A DNA stretch of 5,974 bases from Methylococcaceae bacterium (GTDB taxonomy: Bacteria > Pseudomonadota > Gammaproteobacteria > Methylococcales > Methylococcaceae): the NCBI GenBank assembly GCA_012026715.1, contig VEPB01000321.1, forward strand, positions 1 to 5,974, given 5' to 3'. The stretch's first letter is position 1. Each line of letters starts with the position of its first letter. The position numbers were made by a program, and so were the translations under genes. Below, in pieces: positions 1 through 5,709 of this stretch. The notes below the pieces were generated by a model that saw only the letters and a program-made list of their open reading frames with translations, was not told the origin of the DNA and searched no databases.

Positions 1-46
1 ATGCGTCGGCCGATCATGGAACCAACTATCCACTGGATGGTTCGCG

Positions 47-204
47 TGACCATGAGCACGCTGGTCATCCGCTGGTCATGATAAAGCCTGGTCGGCGTTC
101 AGCGGTTACCCGGGGGCGAAATCTTGCCTTGCCGAAGGCTAAGTGTGACAATCCGGCGCGGCCGGCCGTGATCCAAACAGTGCTGGGGCGGGTGCTGACC
201 AGCG
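47..204. repeat. Repeated CGCTGGTCA sites upstream of the first gene
   Basis: The 10-mer CGCTGGTCAT occurs twice in tandem at 59-68 and 70-79, an 11-base period close to one helical turn. Its first nine bases recur as a perfect inverted copy, TGACCAGCG, at 196-204. Shorter related cores are TGACCA at 47-52 (inverted) and CTGGTC at 88-93. All lie in the 247 bases before the first gene. Repeats on the same face of the helix often are regulator binding sites, so an operator is a reasonable inference, but no regulator is visible here and the sites do not match a motif I recognise. Confidence 0.4.
124..152 (+). promoter_or_regulatory. Candidate promoter for the first operon
   Basis: TTGCCT at 124-129 and GACAAT at 147-152 are separated by 17 bases. 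Each matches four of six positions of the sigma-70 consensus, and a TG at 144-145 gives an extended -10 element. A transcript starting near 159 would have a leader of roughly 90 bases before the start codon at 248. The match is modest and could be chance. Confidence 0.28.
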
Positions 205-247
205 TCCGAAGAACCTTTGATAGACCGATGGGTCAGAGGAGATTGCG

Positions 248-646
248 ATGAAGATCGATAACAAGAATGTCGCAGTGGCGATGATGTGGTCCTTGCTAGC
301 GACGGCGGGCTCGGCCCAAGCCCAGGTTTTGCTGAAGGATGTCAGCGAAATTGCCGGGGAGTGGGTATTGGAGTCAGTCGCGCCGGCATTAGAAAAGCCA
401 CGGGTTCCGGAAAACCGCGTTTGGGAGTTCCGTTCCGATGGAACTTTGAAGACATCAGGATTTAACCGGCATTTTAATCGGGACGACGTGCAGCAATTCA
501 CCTTCAAAGTGGCGGACGGGATTATCAAGGCGGACAACCCAGGGCGTCCGGGTCGTACCACAGACTATAAAGTCTACGAAAAAACCAATGATTCCATGAT
601 CCTGCAGGGCGGACTGGAAGGGTTTTATTTCTTCAAGAAAAAATAA
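248..646 (+). CDS. Secreted small protein of unknown function, beta-rich
   Basis: The 132-residue product starts at an ATG with a good Shine-Dalgarno sequence (AGGAG at 237-241, 6-base spacer). Residues 1-25 look like a Sec signal peptide: charged start (MKIDNK), hydrophobic core (VAVAMMWSLLATAG) and AQA cleavage site before Gln26, so the mature protein is about 107 residues and periplasmic or exported. The mature part has GEWVLE near 35-40, VWEFRSDGTLKTSG near 58-71 and a C-terminal LQGGLEGFYFFKK. This resembles small lipocalin-like proteins that begin with a G-x-W motif and alternate strands and turns, but that is an impression of fold, not a family assignment. There are no cysteines, no lipobox and no obvious catalytic residues. 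It is the first gene of a tight + strand group, 24 bases before a membrane protein gene, so the two may work together at the envelope. Function unknown. Confidence 0.8.
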   Translation: MKIDNKNVAVAMMWSLLATAGSAQAQVLLKDVSEIAGEWVLESVAPALEKPRVPENRVWEFRSDGTLKTSGFNRHFNRDDVQQFTFKVADGIIKADNPGRPGRTTDYKVYEKTNDSMILQGGLEGFYFFKKK

Positions 647-670
647 CGAAAGATCGAGAGGAGTGGCGCA

Positions 671-1120
671 ATGAACGAATTTCTCAAACCCTATTTCACC
701 ATTGATGCCGAAGATAAAAAGGTTTGGCTGGGTGTTTTAGGGGCAGGATTGATCGGGATTATCTTGTTGTCGGTATTTACCACAACGTCTTTTTTTTATT
801 ATCTAGAGCGCTACGTGGTCGCTCTGATGATGATCTTTCTGCCGGGCTACCTGGTTATGAAGATCTATTTTGATAAGCTGAGCCTGAGCGACAGTCGAGT
901 GACCGATAAGGTCATGATGGCATTTGGTCTGTCCGTGCTTACCATGGTAGTTCCTTATTATCTGAGCACGTATTTGCGCCCGGCGTCTTTTAATACCGAC
1001 GAAGATAAGATGCAGGCAATCAGTGATACTACTGTGGTGGTTGTTTTACTGCTGCTGGTGATCGGGATTTCGTTTGGTCTGAAGTATTATCAAAATCGCA
1101 ATAACCAGTCGCAGTCTTGA
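671..1120 (+). CDS. Four-helix inner-membrane protein of unknown function
   Basis: The 149-residue product starts at an ATG preceded by AGGAG at 659-663 with a 7-base spacer. Four hydrophobic segments suitable for membrane helices are visible at about 19-39, 43-66, 82-104 and 119-138, separated by charged loops; the C-terminus is hydrophilic and Asn/Gln rich (YYQNRNNQSQS). The FLPGYLVMKIYF segment followed by a helix with AFGLSV resembles the start of DUF1616-type membrane proteins, where a PGY motif precedes a conserved SFGLS helix; this is a weak resemblance only. No transporter signature, metal-ligand cluster or enzyme motif is apparent. The gene sits between the secreted protein gene and the DUF2970 gene with gaps of 24 and 14 bases, which supports cotranscription. 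It looks less GC-rich than its neighbours, as is common for membrane proteins. Function unknown. Confidence 0.8.
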   Translation: MNEFLKPYFTIDAEDKKVWLGVLGAGLIGIILLSVFTTTSFFYYLERYVVALMMIFLPGYLVMKIYFDKLSLSDSRVTDKVMMAFGLSVLTMVVPYYLSTYLRPASFNTDEDKMQAISDTTVVVVLLLLVIGISFGLKYYQNRNNQSQS

Positions 1121-1134
1121 GCGATTGACAAGCT

Positions 1135-1356
1135 ATGTCCAGTAAAAACGGCGAGGAAAAAAGCCTCGGCATGCTGCAAGTCATCGGCAGTGTCTTGGCG
1201 GCCGGATTTGGAGTACAGAGTGAGAAAAATCGAGAGCGAGACTTTAAGACCGGCTCGAGCAAGCATTTCATAGTTGTCGGACTGGTGGCAACCCTATTAT
1301 TTGTGATCACGTTGTATACCATAGTCCGTCTCGTACTTGCCTTTGCGGGCGTTTAA
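1135..1356 (+). CDS. DUF2970 family small membrane protein
   Basis: The 73-residue product carries the pattern I associate with DUF2970: LQVIGSVLAAGFGVQ at residues 14-28, followed by SEKNRERDF at 29-37, and then one C-terminal membrane helix at about 45-70. Proteins of this family are around 60-80 residues long, so the gene is complete. The family is found in proteobacteria and has no established role. The N-terminal part may be an amphipathic or second short membrane segment (SVLAAGFGV). The start codon is 14 bases after the stop of the preceding gene and lacks a clear Shine-Dalgarno sequence, so translation may be coupled to the upstream gene. Family call is from memory of the conserved pattern; function is unknown. 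Confidence 0.82.
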   Translation: MSSKNGEEKSLGMLQVIGSVLAAGFGVQSEKNRERDFKTGSSKHFIVVGLVATLLFVITLYTIVRLVLAFAGV

Positions 1357-1477
1357 ACCCATCTCTGCCGGCTGTCTTCTTAGGCGGCCGGCGCACGCTT
1401 GACCCCCTTTTTAATCGAAGGCTGCCTGCGCGGTTCGGCAAAGGGACATTGTAGTGTCGAAGGCAGTATTTAGTTCC

Positions 1478-1494
1478 GGAGAATGTTCCCTGTG
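1478..1494 (+). promoter_or_regulatory. Ribosome binding site that questions the pmbA start
   Basis: GGAGA at 1478-1482 directly abuts the ATG at 1483, too close for normal initiation. A GTG at 1492-1494, in the same frame, lies 9 bases downstream of this site, within the usual range. The GTG is therefore a plausible true start, shortening the product by three residues. Confidence 0.45.
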
Positions 1495-2841
1495 CCGAGT
1501 AAGGCAGAAAATCAGAGTGACGCGGAAATTTCCCGCCTGAAGCAATCCGTAGCCGATGCCTTGGTCGAAGCGGCGCGCATGGGCGCCAGCGGAGCCGAAG
1601 TCGGGTTGAGCATGGACCACGGCCTTTCGGTGACGGTGCGGCTGGGCGAAATCGAAACGGTCGAACACCATCGCAGCCAGGGGTTAGGCGTGACGGTTTA
1701 TTTTGGTCAACGCAAAGGTTCCGCCAGCAGTACCGATATCCGACCGGCGGCTATCCAGGAGACGGTCGCGGCGGCTTGCCGCATCGCTCAGTACGCGGCC
1801 GAAGATCCTTATGCGGGATTGCCTGACGAGGAATATCTTGCTCGTCAGGTGTTGGATCTCGATCTCTTCCATCCGTGGAACATCGATGTGGAAGATGCCA
1901 AGCGCATGGCACTGGAATGCGAGTCGGCGGCGCTCGATTACGATCCGGCAGTGACGAATTCGGAAGGAGCAAGCGTCGACACGCATCAAGGGCTCCGTGT
2001 TCTCGGAAATAGCCTCGGCTTTTTACATGGATTCCGCAGCAGCCGGCATAGTCTGAGCTGCTCGGTGATCGGTGAACGGGGTGACAGCATGCAGCGAGAC
2101 GATTGGTGGACTGCGGCACGTTCGGCTTGCGATCTCGAATCGGCGGCGGCAGTGGGCCGGCAGGCGGCGGCCAGGACGATTCGCCGATTGAATGCCCGCT
2201 CACTGGAAACGCGGCATTGCCCGGTGATCTATGCGGCGGACGTCGCTTCCGGGTTGTTGGGGCACTTTATCGGGGCTATCCGTGGAGGAAACCTTTACCG
2301 AAAATCCTCTTTCCTGCTGGATTGTCTAGGAAAATCCATTTTTCCAGCCCATATTCACATTCATGAACAGCCTCACCTGCCTCGTGCCTTGGGCAGCACT
2401 CCGTACGATGGAGAAGGGGTCGCGACGCGGACGAGGGACTTGGTACAAAATGGGATTTTGCAGTCTTATGTATTGAACAGTTATTCCGGTCGCAAACTTG
2501 GATTACCCACGACAGGGAATGCGGGTGGTGTACATAATTTAACCTTGGATGCCGGAAACTTGGACTTGGGCGGATTGCTACGTAAGATGGACAGGGGGCT
2601 TTTGGTTACTGAATTGATGGGTCAAGGCATCAACATGGTGACCGGCGATTATTCGCGGGGCGCCGCCGGGTTTTGGGTGGAAAACGGTCAGATTCAATAT
2701 CCGGTCGAAGAAATTACCGTGGCAGGTAATCTTAAACAGATGTTCCTGGATATACAGGCGGTTGGCAATGATGTTGACTTGCGGGGCAACACGCGCACGG
2801 GCTCGATATTGATTGGAGAAATGACCCTCGCCGGGAATTAG
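1483..2841 (+). CDS. pmbA: TldE/PmbA, partner subunit of the TldD/TldE metalloprotease
   Basis: The 452-residue product has the usual PmbA/TldE length of about 450. In E. coli, TldD and TldE form a heterodimeric cytoplasmic peptidase that degrades unfolded peptides, matures microcin B17 and affects CcdA stability; the zinc site is in TldD. The family hallmarks seen here are SGAEVGLS near 36-43, SYSGRKLGLPTTGNAGG near 333-349, VTGDYSRGAAGFWVENG at 386-402 and PVEEITVAGNLKQMF near 407-421. No HExxxH zinc motif is present, which fits TldE rather than TldD. No tldD is in the window, as is common because the two genes are often unlinked. The widest frame begins with ATG at 1483, but Shine-Dalgarno spacing favours GTG at 1492. 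It is separated by 126 bases from the upstream genes, so it may have its own promoter. Its stop overlaps that of the convergent flavoprotein gene. Confidence 0.93.
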   Translation: MFPVPSKAENQSDAEISRLKQSVADALVEAARMGASGAEVGLSMDHGLSVTVRLGEIETVEHHRSQGLGVTVYFGQRKGSASSTDIRPAAIQETVAAACRIAQYAAEDPYAGLPDEEYLARQVLDLDLFHPWNIDVEDAKRMALECESAALDYDPAVTNSEGASVDTHQGLRVLGNSLGFLHGFRSSRHSLSCSVIGERGDSMQRDDWWTAARSACDLESAAAVGRQAAARTIRRLNARSLETRHCPVIYAADVASGLLGHFIGAIRGGNLYRKSSFLLDCLGKSIFPAHIHIHEQPHLPRALGSTPYDGEGVATRTRDLVQNGILQSYVLNSYSGRKLGLPTTGNAGGVHNLTLDAGNLDLGGLLRKMDRGLLVTELMGQGINMVTGDYSRGAAGFWVENGQIQYPVEEITVAGNLKQMFLDIQAVGNDVDLRGNTRTGSILIGEMTLAGN

Positions 2842-3860
2842 AGCAAATAGGGGTGGGTGGCTATAAAGCCGTGAACCTTGGCTTTCGGCTTAAAAGCTGG
2901 TGGTTGCCAGGGGGAGTCCGCCAATCCAGCCAAGTGCCGGGCCAACCAGAGCGCCTGATGGCGGATTGGTGTCACATAAGCGTAGAGACGGCCATCGGAG
3001 CATTCGGCGGCATCGCCAATGGCATAGACATCATCTGCACTCGTGGTAAGAAAAGGGTTTACCAGAATTCCCCGGCCAGTGGCTATTCCCGCTGCTTTCG
3101 GCAGTTCGATCCGTGGTTTAAATCCGCACGCAACCAGGATGCCGTGAAAGCCCGTTTCCGTGGTGTCGGCAGTCAGAACCGCGAGGTTTCCCGGCGCCCC
3201 CGCAAAGCCAAGGACTTTTGCTTCTAATCGGACATCGATCTGGTCCGTTCTCAGAACGCTTAGCAATGTGGCGGAGTCCTCTTCAACTAACTGGCGCTCC
3301 ATGAGTCTGGGTAGTGCATGGAATAGGATGACTCTGTCGCCGGCACGGGGCAGGTCGGAGGCTACTTCGCAGCCAATAAGACCGCCACCGATCACAGCCC
3401 AGCGAGGTTGGACGCCAGCATGTTGAAGCTCGGCCCTGAGTCGACGCAGTTCCAGCAAGTCAGCCAGACTGTTGAGTACCCGGTAGGATTCCTCGCCATT
3501 CAAAAATGGGGCTGGGACCAAGGCGGCAGAGCCCGGCGCAAGGACCAGCTTGTCGTAGCGGAGCGATTTGGTCTTTCCGGATCCACTGCTGAGAGTAACC
3601 CGATGCTTAACGGGATCAAGGGCTGTCACTTCAACACCGCTCTCCACCCGGATTCCCGATTGCTCCATGTCCGGGAAGCGTCGCATGATGATCCTCGTCT
3701 CGATGTCGTCGCGGGTAAACCCGTGAGAGAGAAGGGGGCGGGAGTAGTAGCCCGCGGTTTCAGTCGTGACAACCGTGATTGAGTCAGCCGGAACCAGCTT
3801 GTGAAATTCTTCCGCGAAGCTCACCCCGGCAATACCCGAGCCGACGACTAATACGTCCAC
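2838..3860 (-). CDS. NAD(P)H:rubredoxin reductase-like FAD flavoprotein
   Basis: The 340-residue product is a two-dinucleotide-domain flavoprotein of the rubredoxin/ferredoxin reductase type: FAD-binding GSGIAG at 7-12, NAD(P)H-binding GGGLIGCE at 158-165 and the second FAD motif VYAIGDAAE at 278-286. The SRPLLSHG segment at 40-47 is typical of rubredoxin reductases. Its gene lies 10 bases after a rubredoxin gene, so passing electrons from NAD(P)H through FAD to that rubredoxin is the natural inference. The start is GTG at 3858-3860, supported by a strong AGGAGG with a 5-base spacer. Well-known rubredoxin reductases are about 380-400 residues; this one ends soon after the FAD motif region at ATHPYLL, so the C-terminal part is short. 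The stop codon overlaps pmbA by 4 bases on the other strand. A different acceptor, or another member of the nitrite reductase/ferredoxin reductase-like group, cannot be excluded. Confidence 0.87.
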   Translation of the reverse strand: MDVLVVGSGIAGVSFAEEFHKLVPADSITVVTTETAGYYSRPLLSHGFTRDDIETRIIMRRFPDMEQSGIRVESGVEVTALDPVKHRVTLSSGSGKTKSLRYDKLVLAPGSAALVPAPFLNGEESYRVLNSLADLLELRRLRAELQHAGVQPRWAVIGGGLIGCEVASDLPRAGDRVILFHALPRLMERQLVEEDSATLLSVLRTDQIDVRLEAKVLGFAGAPGNLAVLTADTTETGFHGILVACGFKPRIELPKAAGIATGRGILVNPFLTTSADDVYAIGDAAECSDGRLYAYVTPIRHQALWLARHLAGLADSPWQPPAFKPKAKVHGFIATHPYLL

Positions 3861-3865
3861 GGCAG

Positions 3866-3873
3866 CCTCCTCA
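3866..3873 (-). promoter_or_regulatory. Strong ribosome binding site overlapping the rubredoxin stop codon
   Basis: Read on the - strand the sequence is TGAGGAGG: the rubredoxin stop TGA runs directly into an AGGAGG Shine-Dalgarno sequence 5 bases before the GTG start of the reductase. A ribosome terminating on the rubredoxin message would uncover or sit at this site, so the two products are probably translationally coupled. Confidence 0.7.
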
Positions 3874-4044
3874 GATGACCATCAGATCGAAATCAGCCTT
3901 GCCCGCGCCGCAGTCAGGGCAGACCCAATCGTCAGGGACATCGGCCCAGCGGGTGCCCGGCGGAATATCATTTTCCGGATCGCCAAGCTTTTCATCGTAG
4001 ACATAACCGCACACGACACAGACGTATTTTTTGAATTCGGACAT
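3871..4044 (-). CDS. Rubredoxin
   Basis: The 57-residue product is a classic one-iron rubredoxin. The Fe(SCys)4 ligands are Cys9 and Cys12 (YVCVVCGYVYD) and Cys42 and Cys45 (WVCPDCGAGKADF); the conserved PPGTRWADVPDDW stretch lies between them. It acts as a small cytoplasmic electron carrier. An in-frame TTG four codons upstream could extend the protein, but GGAG at 4051-4054 lies 6 bases before the ATG at 4042-4044 and overlaps the TTG-initiated start region, so the ATG is preferred. The gene begins 12 bases after the mtdA stop and ends 10 bases before a rubredoxin reductase-like gene, so these three genes almost certainly share a transcript. The final electron acceptor is not visible in the window. 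Confidence 0.95.
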   Translation of the reverse strand: MSEFKKYVCVVCGYVYDEKLGDPENDIPPGTRWADVPDDWVCPDCGAGKADFDLMVI

Positions 4045-4056
4045 GGTCGTCTCCAA

Positions 4057-4914
4057 TCAGGTCATCTGTTTGGCTGTGGCATAGATTTCTTCGGCATCCA
4101 GGATGAGGTCATTTTGCTCAAAGAGTCTCGCTATACAAGCGCGATGGAGGGCTAATTTCAACGGGCCAAAACCGATTGCTCCCCAGATCGCTTTGCCATG
4201 GCGTAGAGTTCCTTTGTCCATCATGTCGGTTCCACCGATACCCAAAGGAGGCGTTGCGTTGGCATCGGCTAACAGTTCTAAAGTTGGGTGGTTTTGCCAA
4301 TGCTCCGGTTCCAGTAGCGTGACGCCGGCAGCGCCAGTTGCGAAAACGACGTGCGCGCCGGTGATCGCGGCAGCCCTTGTCTCAGTATCGGCAGCTTCGA
4401 TCGCTTGAATTCGTATGCCGAATCGCTGTTCCAGGGATTCGCATGCTTGTCGAGCCCGATCGATTTGTCTCGAGGTAATTGCTACTTCGGCACCTTCCTT
4501 GGCCATCATCACCGCGGCGCGCTGACCGACAGGGCCGGTGCCGGCGAGTATGACCGCTTTCTTCCCGGCCAAGGATCGGCCTGCCGCCAGTCTGGCAACC
4601 GCAGCGGCCGCTGTGGTGTTGCAGCCGCTCGTATCCAGCATGACGGAAACTCGGAAATCCTTAAAGAATTTTTTTGTAACAGCGGACAACAGCTGCTCGC
4701 CTTCTGCCAGGTCGCTGCCACCGATAAAGATGGCAGTGAATCGTTTTTGCTTCGGTGGCCGCGTAAAAATAGTACCTTCAACCAAAGAGCCGACGTTTTT
4801 GGGAGTCAAACCGCCGTGGCTGATAACATGATCAGCACCGCCGTCATAAGCCACGACAGTGTCGAAGCTGGAAGGAAAATGGTCCGTATCGAACTGAAAC
4901 AATAGTTTTTTCAT
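4057..4914 (-). CDS. mtdA: NADP-dependent methylene-H4F / methylene-H4MPT dehydrogenase MtdA
   Basis: The 285-residue product matches MtdA of methylotrophs over its whole length (about 288 residues in Methylobacterium). MtdA oxidises methylene-tetrahydrofolate, and also methylene-tetrahydromethanopterin, to the methenyl form with NADP, reversibly linking formaldehyde and formate-level C1 units to assimilation. Visible hallmarks are LLFQFDTD at 4-11, YDGGADH at 23-29, the Rossmann motif GTGPVG at 125-130, TSR at 147-149 just after the second strand (a basic residue there fits NADP preference), ATPPLGIGG at 220-228 and LKLALHRACIARLFE near 252-266. It resembles MtdA much more than MtdB, which has a different N-terminus. 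The start ATG is the only good one, but it lacks a clear Shine-Dalgarno sequence and has a hairpin just upstream. It heads a - strand operon with rubredoxin and rubredoxin reductase genes, and is divergent from fchA, whose product catalyses the next step. Confidence 0.93.
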   Translation of the reverse strand: MKKLLFQFDTDHFPSSFDTVVAYDGGADHVISHGGLTPKNVGSLVEGTIFTRPPKQKRFTAIFIGGSDLAEGEQLLSAVTKKFFKDFRVSVMLDTSGCNTTAAAAVARLAAGRSLAGKKAVILAGTGPVGQRAAVMMAKEGAEVAITSRQIDRARQACESLEQRFGIRIQAIEAADTETRAAAITGAHVVFATGAAGVTLLEPEHWQNHPTLELLADANATPPLGIGGTDMMDKGTLRHGKAIWGAIGFGPLKLALHRACIARLFEQNDLILDAEEIYATAKQMT

Positions 4915-4922
4915 TGCTTGTG

Positions 4923-4937
4923 ACCGTCTGGGACGGT
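4923..4937. promoter_or_regulatory. Perfect inverted repeat just upstream of the mtdA start
   Basis: ACCGTC at 4923-4928 and GACGGT at 4932-4937 form a perfect 6-base inverted repeat with a 3-base spacer. It ends 8 bases from the mtdA start codon (4912-4914), where a Shine-Dalgarno sequence is expected; none is obvious. In mtdA mRNA it could form a small hairpin that limits ribosome access; in DNA it could be an operator. No U-tract follows, so it is not a terminator. Role is inferred. Confidence 0.4.
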
Positions 4938-4964
4938 TCTTAACAATAGGCCGCCGCCGGCTCG

Positions 4965-4991
4965 TTGAGCTGTCGGTCGGGTGTTTATAAT
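4965..4991 (+). promoter_or_regulatory. Candidate promoter of fchA
   Basis: TATAAT at 4986-4991 is a perfect -10 hexamer. The nearest -35-like sequence is TTGAGC at 4965-4970, with a short 15-base spacer, so an activator may be needed. A start near 4998 would give a leader of about 40 bases to the fchA ATG at 5040. The presence of this box argues against translation from the in-frame ATG at 4965. Confidence 0.5.
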
Positions 4992-5039
4992 GGGCCAGCT
5001 AGTTTACGCATTCAGCCATCAAAATTGGAGCCCCGGTCT

Positions 5040-5663
5040 ATGATCATCGACCAACCAGTCCACGTGTTCCTTGAACAACTCTCCAGCAAATCACCGACAC
5101 CCGGCGGCGGCAGCGCAGCAGCCGTGATCGGGAGCATGGGGGCCGCTCTGGTAGGCATGGTTTGCAATCTCACCGTGGGGAAGAAGAGCTACGAATCGGT
5201 CGAGGACGATATGCGAGCGACCTTAGCGGCAGCCGAGGATTTGCGCGAGCGGCTCGTGTTTCTGGTTCGTGCCGACATGGAAGCTTTTGACCGGGTGATG
5301 GCGGCCTATGCATTGCCGAAGGATAATGAAACCTTACAGCAAGCTCGAAGCTCCGCCATTCAGGAGGCTTTGAAAGGAGCGACCGAGGTCCCGCTTGCTT
5401 GTGCGCGTGCCTGCGCGGATGTCATCCGAATTAGTCGGGTTGCGGCGGAATTGGGAAACCGCAATATCATTAGTGACGCAGGAGTTGCGGTTCTGGCTGG
5501 CTATGCCGGACTCAAGGGGGCAGCGCTCAATGTTTACGTCAACACCGCCGCCATCAAAGATCAGGCCTTCGTTTCAGAAAAATTAAGTGAACTTAATGCT
5601 TTGCTGACGGGTTTGGACGTTGCTACCGAAGAAATTTACCACGAGGTGCAAAGCCGGCTGTGA
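5040..5663 (+). CDS. fchA: Methenyl-tetrahydrofolate cyclohydrolase FchA
   Basis: The 207-residue product belongs to the formiminotransferase-cyclodeaminase C-terminal (FTCD_C) fold and matches FchA of methylotrophs, which converts methenyl-H4F to 10-formyl-H4F. Hallmarks are SPTPGGGSAAA at 18-28, the long helical segment with ADMEAFDRVMAAY near 78-90, and GNRNIISDAGVAVLAG near 139-154. About 200-210 residues is the normal length. An in-frame ATG at 4965 would add 25 residues, but GGAG at 5027-5030, 9 bases before 5040, and alignment of the FLEQL N-terminus with the family favour 5040. The gene is divergent from mtdA with 125 bases between start codons, so the enzymes for consecutive steps share a control region. 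It is followed by a convergent moaE gene 46 bases on. Stand-alone cyclodeaminase-type proteins have the same fold, but the mtdA neighbour makes FchA the best call. Confidence 0.92.
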   Translation: MIIDQPVHVFLEQLSSKSPTPGGGSAAAVIGSMGAALVGMVCNLTVGKKSYESVEDDMRATLAAAEDLRERLVFLVRADMEAFDRVMAAYALPKDNETLQQARSSAIQEALKGATEVPLACARACADVIRISRVAAELGNRNIISDAGVAVLAGYAGLKGAALNVYVNTAAIKDQAFVSEKLSELNALLTGLDVATEEIYHEVQSRL

Positions 5664-5709
5664 AATCGCGCTTCGTCTGGAATGCCGAAACGGTAATGGC
5701 GGCGCAGTT

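Noticed and set aside
1..68. Possible start of a - strand gene (MTSVLMVTRTIQW) leaving the left edge
   Set aside because: Only 22 residues are visible, no convincing ribosome site precedes the ATG, and the segment resembles nothing I know.
126..139. Small hairpin GCCTT-GCCG-AAGGC
   Set aside because: Five-base stem without a T-run; it overlaps the candidate promoter and is likely incidental.
3..251. Open + strand frame from the left edge ending in TGA that overlaps the ATG at 248 (ATGA)
   Set aside because: About 82 codons without a stop looks like a coupled upstream gene, but the translation is Arg/Pro rich without a recognisable motif, third-position GC is only moderate, and repeats and a possible promoter lie inside it. 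Sequence to the left is needed.
139..561. - strand 140-residue frame
   Set aside because: Antisense to the secreted protein gene, which has a signal peptide and strong ribosome site; no family features in the antisense product.
1366..1412. GCCGGC repeat (1367-1372 and 1387-1392) followed by a short T-run, as a terminator after the DUF2970 gene
   Set aside because: The arms enclose a 14-base loop, and the five T bases begin 15 bases after the stem, so it is not a proper intrinsic terminator.
1399..1427. TTGACC at 1399-1404 as -35 of a pmbA promoter
   Set aside because: No acceptable -10 hexamer lies 15-19 bases downstream.
4965..5039. N-terminal extension of fchA from ATG at 4965
   Set aside because: The extension covers the TATAAT box, has no ribosome site and is not part of the family N-terminus; ATG at 5040 has GGAG at proper distance.
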